Assembly (NCBI GenBank): GCA_033297205.1
Contig: MU859072.1
Location: forward strand, 186,001-250,000
DNA length: 64,000 nucleotides
Origin: Pseudoneurospora amorphoporcata
Lineage: Eukaryota > Ascomycota > Sordariomycetes > Sordariales > Sordariaceae
Direction: 5' to 3'
Positions 1-10,527 of this stretch are shown here, piece after piece (position 1 is the first letter of the stretch; each line of letters opens with the position of its first letter). A program made the position numbers and the translations under genes. The notes beneath the pieces were generated by a model. That model worked only from the letters and a program-made list of their open reading frames with translations, was not told the DNA's origin and did not search any database.

Positions 1-1354
1 GATCAGTCGCATACGCGTGTCTTCGAACAGTTCAAGCCAGAATTTTACGCATGTTCCATTTCGGTCTGCTTGAAATCGAGCTAACACATGCGAATTCAGT
101 CTGCTGGGTCCAAACCGAGGAATCAACAGCAACACCTCAAAACTGCGGTCCCAAGACACCTTGGTCTGGAATACGAGATGGCATTTTCGATTCCGACGTC
201 CTCACTCTATGAGGCTCTTTTTCCGCCCGGAAATCCATGCTCATCCATCTACTTCGGTCCCTGGTTTAGCGGAGGACACTACTCCTACTGGATTACCAAA
301 TTCCGGGTTACCCTTCCTCGGTCAGCCATAGCCCGCCGCCCCGATCCATGCCTTGGGTCGCATTCCATTACAGCGGCAGGTCTCAAGATTCCCGGGAATT
401 GGAGTTGCTACTCTTCAGTGAATCGAGGCATATGCCTGATGCATAAGTGCTGCCACGTTAATAGTCATCCATCGGAACCTAATTCTGGTACGGGATCAGC
501 GTACGCACTGCCACGGCTGAGACTTCGGTTTGATGTGGAATAAAGTCGAAGTGCTGTCCGGTCTTCTCACCCTCCCTCATCTTCTTTCAGTTGTATCATA
601 TTATTCACTCTGTTGCCTACTTTCCGCCCAGCCAGCCCCCTTTTCCCGCTTTACTTGGCTTTCTGGCATCGGTCATCGGACCCAACAGTGTTTGCTCCTT
701 GGGCCTTAAACAGGTATCAAAAGAGGCGGATCACATCTAGCGCTGGCGGTTGGTTTCATATTTTTCCAGTTTATGCGCAAATATCTGGGACTATCAAAAT
801 TTTGAACCCCAACGGCTTAGCTCTCGAACCTAAGCAAGCATCATGTACAAGGTTGCCGTGCATCACCTGGTCTTTTAGTCCGAAGTTTTGGCCCTTTTTT
901 TACTTTTTTTGTTAACAAGGGTATATCCAAAACAGCAAAGGGGCTTCCGATCCTCTTGGATATAAAAGCCTCCTCCCAATACCATTAATCTACGAAAAGT
1001 GGTTATGGGCAAAAAGATCATGACACCTGACAGCGTCGTTCACATACCTTAAAACCAGCCGTGTGCCCACTAGGTGAGCCTCCCTGCCTCCCTTCGGATC
1101 ATCCCCAGCCAATACTTTTGTTCCCATTGCACGGCATCTGCAACAACACGACAACACGATTACACGACACATCCAACGCAGCCAACCTTTTAATCATCTA
1201 TACTAGCCCAACCCCTCACTTTGTACCATCTAGACTTTTGGATACCCAGTACAACCCGTGCTATTGATTGAATGATACTTGATCCTAACCACAATCTTAG
1301 CCAACTCAAGTGCCTTTATTGCAAACATCTCTTCCCTAACGACCAGTCGTCAAA
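1..1354. other. Intergenic / upstream region of the small secreted protein gene
   Basis: No coding region could be supported. Open frames at 88-543 and 613-915 lack recognisable domains and the usual C-ending codon preference. The stretch from about 961 onward is probably promoter and 5' leader of the gene starting at 1355, because a clear TATA element lies at 961. Homopolymer T runs occur near 895-910. Confidence 0.5.
961..968 (+). promoter_or_regulatory. TATA box of the small secreted protein gene
   Basis: The motif TATAAAAG is seen at 961-968, about 390 nt upstream of the ATG at 1355. The following region is rich in C and A and is free of a better start in frame, as expected for a fungal 5' leader. 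Assignment to this gene is inference from position. Confidence 0.4.
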
Positions 1355-1779
1355 ATGAAGGCAAGTACATATCTTCTCGTGCAACCTCATCCCATCTCCC
1401 TGTCGCATCCCAACTCTCCAAACACCTCACCCCCATCCACCACATCCATTCCCATTCCCAGTCCCCAGACAAATAACAACTAACTCCTCCACCCTAAAAG
1501 ACCCCCATTACCCTCATCACCCTCTTGGGCTTCTTCACCAGCGGCGCTCTCGCCTTGCCTACCGCCCAACCTCAAGAGGCTGCCGCCGACCAGGTTGCCC
1601 CCGAGGGCCCCACGACACCCAACGTCAACACCGCCCAGGTCAACTACGGCACCCCCAGGTGCCGCGACTCGCGTCTCGATGCGTTGTGTATGGCAAGCAA
1701 CGCAAACGCTTATTGCGACGCCCAGGGGTTCCATAATAACTTTATGAAGACTTGCAAGGCGTGCTACTGTGAGGCATAA
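1355..1779 (+). CDS. Small secreted cysteine-rich protein (six Cys), unknown function
   Basis: Two exons, 1355-1360 and 1501-1779, give 94 residues. Exon 1 encodes only Met-Lys. The start is in a Neurospora-like context (CAAAATGAAG). Exon 2 continues in phase 0 with a hydrophobic segment (PITLITLLGFFTSGALA) that completes a typical secretion signal, probably cleaved near residues 18-22. The mature part has an acidic, Pro/Thr-rich stretch, then six cysteines spaced C-x8-C-x8-C-x12-C-x2-C-x-C, ending four residues after the fifth Cys. The only frame-compatible intron has a GC donor (GCAAGT at 1361) and AG acceptor at 1499-1500, with a CTAAC branch site near 1480. I do not recognise the family. 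Six paired cysteines and small size suggest an extracellular disulfide-stabilised protein; a role in interaction with other organisms is possible but not shown. Confidence 0.72.
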
Positions 1780-3888
1780 TGCAAGGGCTGCATAATCATT
1801 GATGGAAGATGCTTGAAGGGGTGTTGGCTAGGGTTTTTGGAATGAGACGACGGGCTACGATCAAGAGGTGATGTGACCTAGGCGACTGACTGGGCTTGGC
1901 GCGTAAAGCTGGAAGGAGATGAAACTGGTGACTAGAGAGAGCGAGTCCCTGAGAGTAAAGGATTTGTTTCGACATCAACAACAAAAGCGAGCTTCGGGGA
2001 ATTTTGTATGGACGAATTGGACATGATCACCTACCAACTAATCAGAGGCAGGCATGCCGGGTCGTAGACCCCGTTTGGATCACTCAAATGGAAAGTTTCC
2101 ACTCACCCCTAACTCCTATGGTGCCTCTTCTATGTATTCTATACAATATGCTTCTTGCTGAAAAACAATGCATCCCCGCCTTGGTCCCCCTAGCCTTTAT
2201 GAGTATCGCATACAGGTAGATAAGGTCGCTCGCAAACGGCTTGTTACCTCTATGACTCCAACATCTAGGGCTGAGGGACGGGGAGAATGACTTGCGAGGA
2301 GACTGACAAATTATCCAACAAAACACCCGTCACTAGTGATGAAAATGGTCTTGAATTGGTGCTCTGCGGAAATATCTCGTTGCAATTTTGCAAAGGTTGC
2401 AAACATCACCGAGTCACCCCCCCTCAGACTGAGCAGTTAGTGATCCCCACACGGTACAAACTGGACGCAGCCCGTGGAACCCACTGTTGCGCCCACTATA
2501 ACAGCGAGCATTGGCAATCAGATACTGTAATACTCACTCACAGAGCTAACTTGGCCTACTAAAGAAGTACCTAGGTGACAGCAAATGCACGCTGGTGATA
2601 ACACCGTCTTAGACGTCTTGATGACAAATTTCCCCGACGACGATGCCGTCTTTAGGGCGTGATCCGTTCGCTTTTATTGGGTCCTTTCCACCGGGTTTTG
2701 GATACATCGGGGAAAAGGCTCGGGCTGCAACGGGCTAGGTTTCCCCGGCTTTTTCACCGGGTTGCAAAGTTGTCTGATTTTTTGGGGGGGATGAAAATGG
2801 TGAACCTGTTCTTTTAGCATTGGAGTTAGGTGGTTATAGCGGCGTCAGCACTATTTCAGAGCGTTCAGTACGTTGATGCAACTTTTTAGTTCTACCCTTT
2901 TTGTTGTTCACTCGGTGAAAATGGAAGAACTTATTAGATGCGAGCGATTTAGTAGGCTTATTTGAGGTGCTCAGCCACTACGCTCGGCTATACGTTAAGG
3001 ACCTACGGGACCAAATGGTTGGACATCCCCTCCTACCAATTACGATGTCACACCAGTTGGACCCGCAGGTTCCAGAATACGCGCTACATGCGATCCGGAA
3101 GGGGAAAACTGGGGGCTGACAATTTTGGGAGCGTGTGTTATGAGAGACTACTTCTAATTGACAAAGTTCAAAAGTCGAGCTTGAAAATACAAACCTTCGC
3201 ATTCCACTCTCCAAACCCGATATGAAGCAAAATAGAGCAAAAAGCCCCTTTTTGGCCCAGCTGGGTTGCGTGGATGCGTTATCTTTTTTGTAGCGTGGAT
3301 ATTGCTTGAGATACTTTTGGATTGTTGGAAAATGAGGTGCTTGGTCTAGCGGACTTTGGTGAGAAACACGGGCCAATAGGGGGGAGGATAGGAGGCGGTA
3401 CGTACCTTTTTATAAGCCCTTTACGCGACAACCAGGATCGCCGAGTCGCTATTAGTGTACAGTTCACCCCTGGAAAATTCGTTAGCTTGGTACCTTGAGG
3501 AGGCTCCTTTACCATTTTAGGGTGCCAGGTGGTTAGGTGGCATTCCTGGCCTGAACAACATCTGCTTCGTTATTGCCCGCTGTGAATGGAGTCAGTTTTG
3601 GTGCATGTGTGGGGGACACCCGGTGGGACACGATCAAATGTTGTTCGTGCCCTGGTAAGTGCCACGAGAACCTCTCATCGGGAGAGGCGGACCGGCGTGG
3701 AGTAACCAAGACAGTGAGTAAGCTTCGTCAATTCGGGATCGACGTTGTCTGGAGATAGATTATTGTTCACCTTAACAAGTCTGAAACAAATAAATGCCAA
3801 CACCCAGCAGAACCAAGTAAAGAGACGAAAGACACTCATAATAACACAACTTTTACCCAACATCATCTACCAAGAACAGAACATTACC
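1780..3888. other. Intergenic region without supported genes
   Basis: About 2.1 kb between the small secreted protein gene and the cyanamide hydratase gene. It contains several unrelated open frames below 135 codons with stop-rich neighbours and no domain signal. A G7 run sits near 2784. The last 100-150 nt (A/C-rich) are probably the promoter and leader of the downstream gene. I see no repeat or RNA gene here. Confidence 0.5.
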
Positions 3889-4721
3889 ATGTGCCCCAAC
3901 ACCGATACCGTCGCCCTCCACGGCTGGACCGCCGTGCCTGTCGATGTCGATGCCATCTTCGAAGGGAAGCCATACCTCAACGAGCCGACTCCCGTCTCAC
4001 TCGAGGATATCACCTGGCCATCCGATGATCCCATCGTAGCCAAGGTCCAAGAATACGCCAAGGAGAAGCTTCCCATCGAGACCTACAACCACTCTATGCG
4101 AGTTTTCCACTGGGGTAAGCCATTACCCCTATCATTATCATCATCATCATCATCACCATCCCGCCTAGCATCAAACACCAACTAACATATCCCCAAAAAA
4201 AAGCAACAATTATTGCCCGCCAGCAGTTCCCTACCCACGCCTCCTCCCTTTCCCCCTCTACACTCGCCCTTACCTGCCTCCTCCACGACATCGGCACCAC
4301 CCCCGCCAACCGGTCCAGCACCCAACTCTCCTTCGAGTTCCAAGGCGGCTTCATCGCCATTAACCTAATCCAGCACCAGTTGGGCGGTGCCCAATCACAA
4401 GCCGAAGCCGTTGCGGAAGCCATCATCCGCCACCAAGACCAGGGAACCGTCGGCACCATCACCTTTCTGGGGCAGCTGATCCAGCTGGCGACCGTGTATG
4501 ATAACATGAGCGAAATGCCGCATTTGGTGCACCCGGAGACGAGGAGGGAGGTGGCCAGCAAGTGGAAGAGGAACGGCTGGAGCAGGTGCTTTAGTAAGAC
4601 GATTAGAGCCGAGTGCGAGGAGAAGCCGTGGGCGCATACGACGCATTTGGGAGTCGAGAAGTTTCCGAATGGGGTGAGGTTTAACCAGTTGATGGAGGAG
4701 TATGATTCTTGGACGGGCTGA
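3889..4721 (+). CDS. Cyanamide hydratase (HD-domain urea-forming hydro-lyase)
   Basis: Exons 3889-4114 and 4204-4721 give 247 residues, close to the 244 of the characterised Myrothecium enzyme. The enzyme hydrates cyanamide to urea. Family-typical segments are visible: LHGWTAVPV near residue 10, ETYNHSMRVFHW at 64-75 with His68, LLHDIGT with the HD pair His103/Asp104, AIIRHQD with His152, and ITFLGQLIQLATVYDN with Asp175, together the expected metal-binding HD signature. The intron has a GTAAGC donor, a CTAAC branch site and a TCA microsatellite near 4133-4160. Splicing restores the conserved HW-(A)-TIIAR run across the junction. The gene stands alone, convergent with the F-box gene at 5424. 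Cyanamide detoxification or an unknown nitrile-like substrate is likely; no signal peptide or membrane segment is seen, so a cytosolic enzyme is inferred. Confidence 0.93.
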
Positions 4722-5423
4722 GTGATTGGGCGTAGGAGGTTGGGAGTATAGACGGGAGCATAGGGGAGGAGAGAGAGACTGTTGTGTGTCTCTTGTAGCT
4801 ACCTCCAATGTAAGCGTGTCGTCACGAGCATGGTGTGCAACATGGATGTTGTGTAATCATCGATAGATTGATTTGGTGACTTGGGAGGAACAACGGAAGT
4901 CTTCTGTGTTGTCTGGTTGGGATCCAATTACATGTGATATACCTGTGTAATAGACATGGAGCGTTCCTGCTCTGATTTGTGAGGAAATGTATTATTAGGC
5001 CAGACATTGCGCTGGCCATTCCTCTGGAAAGATGGCGGGCCGTGTGTGAGGCTGAACGAAAAGCAACCAGGTACCATACCCTAACACTCATAACCCAGCC
5101 AAAGAAAGAAACCAGTGGTTTAGGTAGTCATGATTTGTCTGGCTATTTCCACTGAGTTCTGATTAGTTTGGGCCAGTTCCTTTCCTTCTTTCTTTTTTCC
5201 CTCCTTGTGGTAGAACTTGGTAGTGACAAGAGGGACAAGATGAAATGCCAAAGACTGGGAAGGAGCACTTGGCTACCTCGAGATAGTCCCTCACTGCGCG
5301 AAATCGTGTCGACTATGGGCGTTCAAATGTGAGGCTCAAGATAGTAGTAGCTTTATATATCTCATCACTCTTGAAAACTGTAGAACGTGATCAAATTGCT
5401 GAGCGCCAGTAAGTTTGCTCTCC
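4722..5423. other. Convergent 3' intergenic region
   Basis: About 700 bp between the 3' ends of the cyanamide hydratase gene (+) and the F-box gene (-). It should hold both 3' UTRs. No coding, RNA or repeat signal was seen. Confidence 0.5.
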
Positions 5424-6221
5424 TCAGGAAGTATCTCTCGCAGTCTGCAAAATATGGTTTCGCCATCGCGTTCGAGTAAGGTCCCACCATCGCAGAATTC
5501 GCAGCCAGTCGGCTTTACCCTTTTTGTGGCTCAGATGAACGGACTTGTGAATTAACTCCCGGTAAATGTCTGTCTGGAAGAGGCCGCTCTCCAGGAAGGA
5601 GAATGGACCCTCCCTGGAATTACACCTATATCTGGCAGTCGCCGCTAACAAGTGCCGAAAAAAGAGTGCATTATGATCGACCGCTCCGTCATAGGGGCCA
5701 GTGCCACACATCTCGTGCCAACAGTGCCAGAATCTATCCGAGTCGTCTCCAAATTCCCAAAGGCGCTTGTCGATAATCTCGTTGACGACATCCAAACGAG
5801 CCTTGATTGCTTCCAGTTCGAGAGCGTTCTCCGGAAGCATTCCTCGGAGAGTCTTCACTTGTTCCGGCGACAAAGGAGCCAAAGTTGGTCTGAGTTCCAC
5901 GATATTACATGGAATGAATGGCTCAAATTTTTCGATAAAGCGTTGGTACGTGTCAGGATGGTAAGATCGGCGCGGGTAGAGGCGCCTCTGTACTCTCTCC
6001 AGTTCATGGAGAAACACGACGCAAAAGACGGCTTTGTCCTGAATATGGTCATTGATGTGTTTCTGTAGACGTTTTGTTCGGTCGTCGATAATAGCGCGGA
6101 ATTGTTTCGAAACCTGTTTCAGGGTGGCCTTTGTTTTCATGTCGCAATTGTCGATAATACGGTCGAGCATCTCGACCGGAAGGCGACTACGTGAGGTAGG
6201 AGGGGTCGACATTGTTGGCAA
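5424..6221 (-). CDS. F-box-like protein, single exon
   Basis: An uninterrupted frame of 265 residues. The N-terminal part (RLPVEMLDRIIDNCD followed by LKQVSKQFRAIIDDR, about residues 14-50) has the Leu-Pro start and the Leu/Val/Phe spacing of an F-box, which recruits substrates to SCF ubiquitin ligases through Skp1. The rest is charged and helical with no domain I recognise, as is common for lineage-specific fungal F-box proteins. Met4 is a second possible start; Met1 is used because both are in frame without a stop. On the opposite side of the gene (6367-6374) a TATATAAA element on the minus strand lies about 150 nt upstream, fitting this start. Substrate unknown. Confidence 0.7.
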   Translation of the reverse strand: MPTMSTPPTSRSRLPVEMLDRIIDNCDMKTKATLKQVSKQFRAIIDDRTKRLQKHINDHIQDKAVFCVVFLHELERVQRRLYPRRSYHPDTYQRFIEKFEPFIPCNIVELRPTLAPLSPEQVKTLRGMLPENALELEAIKARLDVVNEIIDKRLWEFGDDSDRFWHCWHEMCGTGPYDGAVDHNALFFRHLLAATARYRCNSREGPFSFLESGLFQTDIYRELIHKSVHLSHKKGKADWLRILRWWDLTRTRWRNHILQTARDTS

Positions 6222-7149
6222 GTTTTGTCGTGTTGCACGTGGCTAGAAACCGCGAGTGTTGGATACAGAGTGGGAGGGTGATACCAGGTATATTAATAAG
6301 GGGATGAGGAGTAGAAAAGAACTGAAACCTGGACTGTGGATGAAAAGAAAGGATGAGGTATGCGTGTTTATATATACTTCAAAAAAGTTATGGGAATTAT
6401 CAGATAAGAGGTGCATCGGACACCGCAACTTGCAATATACAGTCATGAAGTCCGTATGTAGGTACATGCGCATCGCCACTCCCCAATTTCCAGGGTTTTT
6501 TTCTTTTTTTTTCTGGCGGGCATATATGCATACGAGTACTTGCATCATACACGAGGTAAACCAGCAAAGCCCGGAGGACGCACATACGAAACTCGACTAA
6601 GGAAGCCGCCAATACCAGGGAAAGTTCCTGACTGGCAGCCTTGAAGTGCTCGTCGGGGGTTCACTAAGTACAGCCGAAGTGTGTTGGTGCAAGGACACTC
6701 CTCAACATCTCGAGCCTCGACGCTAAAGTACGGAAGAGTAACAATGAAGAAGTATGAGTAAAGCATAGGCTTGCAGGAAACATACCTTCAGAGTTCCCAG
6801 ACTCAAGTATAATAAGCAGCATATATATATGCCGCCAGTACATGTGCCCGCTGAGTGGGTGAAAAAGGGGGCAGGTTTACACTCCCCTGCTCTTCAACAA
6901 AACATTACCTGCTCACGACTGCATGTAGCTGGGTTCAAAAATACAGCGTGGGACTTTTCTTCACGGCAGATATAACGTGGCCTAAAATAAATATGTACCT
7001 ATGCAGCCCTTCTTTGCAAGTTCTGAGTGTCTGCGGTATGCGTCGCCGTAACGGGAACAACACAATGTTTCAAGGCACAGCCAAGCAACGTTCATGCATA
7101 GACGTTGATAAGAGGCTCATCTGTCTTTAAACTCTCAACAGCAATAAAA
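6222..7149. other. F-box gene promoter and spacer
   Basis: About 930 bp containing the putative promoter of the F-box gene (minus-strand TATATAAA at 6367-6374) and a moderately AT-rich stretch up to tRNA-Gly. Short open frames here have no codon bias or domains. A TATATATATA run occurs near 6820-6830. Confidence 0.4.
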
Positions 7150-7220
7150 GCGCCAGTGGTTTAGTGGTAAAATCCATCGTTGCCATCGATGGGCCCCGCG
7201 TTCGATTCGCGGCTGGCGCA
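7150..7220 (+). tRNA. tRNA-Gly (anticodon GCC)
   Basis: A complete 71-nt intronless cloverleaf. Acceptor stem 7150-7156 (GCGCCAG) pairs exactly with 7213-7219 (CTGGCGC), followed by discriminator A7220. The anticodon stem CATCG/CGATG encloses the loop TTGCCAT with anticodon GCC at 7182-7184. The T arm contains GTTCGATTC, the internal B box. The CCA tail is not encoded, as expected for a eukaryotic gene. Reads GGC/GGT glycine codons. Confidence 0.97.
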
Positions 7221-7224
7221 ATTC

Positions 7225-7237
7225 TTTTGGGTTTTTT
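7225..7237 (+). terminator. Pol III terminator of tRNA-Gly
   Basis: T4 at 7225-7228 and T6 at 7232-7237 immediately follow the mature 3' end, the usual RNA polymerase III stop. Confidence 0.75.
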
Positions 7238-7463
7238 GCCCCCTGTTCTGTAGCTACCCTCCAAGACCCCCTTTTTTGTCCCTTGGCGCTAGTTTCTTTC
7301 TCTTTTGTTACTCCAAGTCTCTATCAAAAACCAAAACCCTTTTGCCTATAACTACTCAAAACAATTGTAGAGACTGCTGCCCGAATACTATGAAAGGACT
7401 TTATATTTCCGATAACCACTCCAAGCAAATGCAAAACAACTTCTCAGATTTTCTTAGCATTCG

Positions 7464-9754
7464 CTAGACCACGCTCCCAGCGGAGTGCTTTCTCCTTCTA
7501 TGCATCCTTCCAATGCCGCCAGTCCCATCAAACTCCATCGGCCTTCCGAGTTCCAGTTCGGTCGAAACCCTCCCTAGACCGTCACCCATACCTCTACTAC
7601 CTCGTCGGAGACCCATGATTTCCATATCTTCCAGCTCTTCGTCCACAATTCCGTCCATCTTCTCCAGCATGTCCAGCACCTCTTGCGGCGGCTCCGTCCT
7701 GAACAGCGCGTGGATATCGGCATATGGGTTCAGACCAAAGAACCACTTGCTGTCCTCTCCATCGCTTGCACTGGGCGTCGCGGACTTGGCCCACACCCGT
7801 CTACGCTCGTACAGCGCGATCATCAGGAGGACCGGGAAGTTGATAATCTTGATAGCTGCAACATTGATGTGGTGGAACATGGCTGGGCCGACAACCATCT
7901 TCAGTGGGAGCATAACTGCCAAGGCAAGTAGGTTGAAAGGAGGTGGATAAGCGAAGATGGAGTCGCTCTTGACGCCCTGAAAGGTTAGGACGGCACGGCG
8001 GAAATAGATTTCAGCCTGTGCATTAGAGATAATCTTGGAGAAGGTGTTGGTGAGCATAGCGACAAGGACGGTCAAGAAGAGTGTGTTTCCGAGGAAGGCG
8101 AACGTGATGGCCAGGGCGGGGCCGAGGACAGTGTGGAAGTCGGCGGTGCGTTCGATACCGGTGCCGTCGAGTCCAAACCAGATCCAAAGAAGCCATTTCC
8201 CGATGGTAGCCCAGCCTGGACGGTCATCAATGGAGGACTGTGGCGTTACCAAGCCTGCGGCGACATCGGAAGGGTCGGGGGGTGCGCCCGTGCGCATCAG
8301 CCAGAGCAAACCTAGCAAGAAGCCGGTGAAACACCATATGGCAATAAACGTAAGTCGGGTGAAATCACGCATCATTGCATGTAAGGCGATGAAGACGATG
8401 TTGTCTGGCATGAGGTTGAAGGCTATGCGGGTGAGTAGGACTGGGGCGGCAACGCAGAGGATAGGTATGGCGTAGTCAGCCTCGGGATAAAACCATAGTT
8501 CGGCAAAGCGTACAATGCCATATACACCAAAGATGAAGGTAAAAGTGAGGTCGAGGAAGCTCCATAGGTTCTGGGCGTGTACCTCCCAGCCGTGTTCGAC
8601 GAGGGCAGCAAATTGTTCTAGGACCCAGCCGGTTGTATAGATGACAAAGGCAGCTTCGTAGCCACCAAATGGGCTTCCACCCGAGCGATAAAAGTCGTTT
8701 CGATGTGTCATGGTCAACACATACAGGCCTAGAAGGATGGTGAAGTGGACAAGTTCGAGCAGATTTCGTAGTCGAGGAACGATCAGTCGGCGATGGTTGA
8801 GTATGGAGGCTCGCCGTGGTTCGTAAAGCGATACAGGGTGGTACTTGTAGTGATCCGGTAGAATATCGACAAACGAGAGCGGGGTGTACACAACCTGGCC
8901 GCGGTAAACAGCGTTGACAATGCGCTGGCATGCGACTGACCCGATCAGAAACTTGCTCTCTGACAAAATGGCCAATTCGAGTGCCGTAAGCTTCCGCTCG
9001 TGACCGCCACGGTCTTGATATGGCCATTGTAGAGAGCGTCGGTATCGGCGAAGCGGGTCGGGTGCGGCATCAAACGGATCGAACCCAGAAACCAGAATAT
9101 TGGCGAGGAGGAGGAGTCCGGGACGGTCAGGGTGGTCTTGGTGGAAGCGTCGAAGTACACGGGTGGCCAGCAGTTCGCAAAGAGTGGCTCGGGAGTTGTC
9201 GACAGCCACATAGAGGGACTCGTCTGTTGCGGAACGCTGAAACTGGACGCGGTTGGCGAGGAGGCAGTAAACGACTGAGAGGTTGTTGGGATTATACAGC
9301 TTCTCAACCAGGGGCCGAACCATCAGATTGTCCATGCGAGGCGTCTGTAGTTGGTCGAGCGTATAGGGGTCGTCGATGGCGGCGATCACCAAGCGGCGGA
9401 TCCTGTGGTTTGCCTGTCAGCCATCTCAGGTTCTTGCTCTTCCATCCCAACTTGTTCGTACCGATGAATGGTGACATAGACCGGCAACACTTGAGAGGTG
9501 TCACCGGCCAAGTATATGAGCTCGGCGGCATCGAGACCTATTTGACTGCCGGGGGCAATGCGCCCACGGCGACCGAAGAGGGGGGCCACGTTGTCGGATT
9601 CGGGCTGATGTCGGAGCTCGATGTCGCTGTTCTCAGTGGTATAGCTAGCCTCGCTGGCGCCGCCGTCGTCGTGGAAGGGGTCGGAGTCCAGAGGCACGTG
9701 ATGTGAAGGGTCGCCCGGGGGTTGTGAGATGGGGTGGCTGCTGGGAGCGGCCAT
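7464..9754 (-). CDS. yvc1: Vacuolar TRP-family cation channel (Yvc1/TRPY1 type)
   Basis: Exons 9462-9754 and 7464-9402 give 743 residues. The 59-nt intron (GTACGA donor, CTGAC branch, CACAG acceptor) restores the conserved IHR/IRRLVIAAIDDPY run. Upstream is an acidic disordered N terminus; residues about 100-300 form the cytosolic domain with VRPLVEKLY and CLLANRVQF, a hallmark of fungal Yvc1. Hydrophobic segments at roughly 312-330, 350-368, 379-398, 410-427, 446-468 and 523-551 form the S1-S6 core, with WIWFGLDGTGI (about 505-515) before the last helix as the presumed pore. Two further hydrophobic stretches follow at about 588-630, then an acidic tail (DGIVDEELEDME) that may sense calcium. 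By homology it releases vacuolar Ca2+ upon osmotic or mechanical stimuli. The gene is tail to tail with tRNA-Gly. Confidence 0.9.
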
Positions 9755-9759
9755 GATAT

Positions 9760-9782
9760 ATGGTGGTGGTGGTGTTGGTGGT
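9760..9782. repeat. TGG/TGT microsatellite in the yvc1 5' leader
   Basis: Imperfect TGG repeat just upstream of the yvc1 ATG (minus-strand reading CCA/ACA). It is CA-rich on the coding strand, like many fungal leaders. Confidence 0.5.
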
Positions 9783-9884
9783 GTAGCAAGATCAACGAAG
9801 CAGAGGAGGGAGTTGGATCAGTCGAGATGACAGGACGGTTGCGCCAAGGCATTGGGTATCTGTATCTAACTGAGGACCGACATG

Positions 9885-10121
9885 TCATCGATGGTGTTGC
9901 CCTGCAACATGGCGAAAGTAGTAGGTAATGGCTACGACATGGAGGGCCAGGAGGGCCAGGAGAAGCGTGGAGAGTGGGTTCCGGTAGTCGACATGGTTCA
10001 TTATCCCATCAAAGCCGGTACCGCCAGCGGGTGAGTCGGGACCAGGAGTGCCAGCTAGCCAGGGGAAACATGGACCGCCCCGGCCCAGTGGGGAGGGAGG
10101 GACGGAGTAAGGGAGGTTCAT
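9885..10121 (-). CDS. Candidate small single-pass membrane protein (78 aa)
   Basis: An intact 78-codon frame with start context TCCACATGAAC and strongly C-ending codons, unlike the shadow frames around it. The N-terminal half is Pro/Gly-rich and polar; residues about 49-70 (LSTLLLALLALHVVAITYYF) are a clear transmembrane helix followed by a short basic/His tail. The frame ends 130 nt upstream of the yvc1 ATG on the same strand. It could be a separate small gene or an upstream ORF on the yvc1 transcript. No homologue is recognised. The codon bias and coherent membrane topology are the only evidence. Confidence 0.4.
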   Translation of the reverse strand: MNLPYSVPPSPLGRGGPCFPWLAGTPGPDSPAGGTGFDGIMNHVDYRNPLSTLLLALLALHVVAITYYFRHVAGQHHR

Positions 10122-10527
10122 GTGGAGCTAAAATCCATTGATGTTCTGGACTCGAGCCGATTTGGGCGGACGATCAGACAGAATCAGTCAAAGAGTTCGG
10201 GGTCCTTTTGAGAATGGAAAGGGGTCGGGTGTTTGTCGTCGTTGGTTGGCAATCCCATTTACAGTGCCACATCGCTGCACAATGGCTGCTTTCAGGGCAT
10301 GTTTCATATCGGCCGCATCTTCGACAGCCTCTGTTAGTGGAGATATGGCGGGGCTAGAATATTCACTAACACAGGCTAACAGTAGCGTTGGTTACTATAA
10401 CGTAATCTTGCATCTCCCGCTTCGGCCACTTCAGCCTTGGCCAGCCTTGGCAAAATTGGCAATTACGTTAACGCGCAATAGCTCATCACTGCTGATCTAC
10501 CTCGTCTACACTACAAGACAGTTTTCA
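10122..10527. other. Spacer between the small ORF and the aldo-keto reductase gene
   Basis: About 400 bp holding the 3' end of the aldo-keto reductase transcript and the promoter of the yvc1/small-ORF unit. Imperfect repeats of CAGCCTTGG occur near 10432-10448. No other feature seen. Confidence 0.4.

Noticed and set aside
1..4. GATC at the window start as a cloning junction
   Set aside because: Four bases occur by chance often; nothing vector-like follows. Mentioned only as a possibility.
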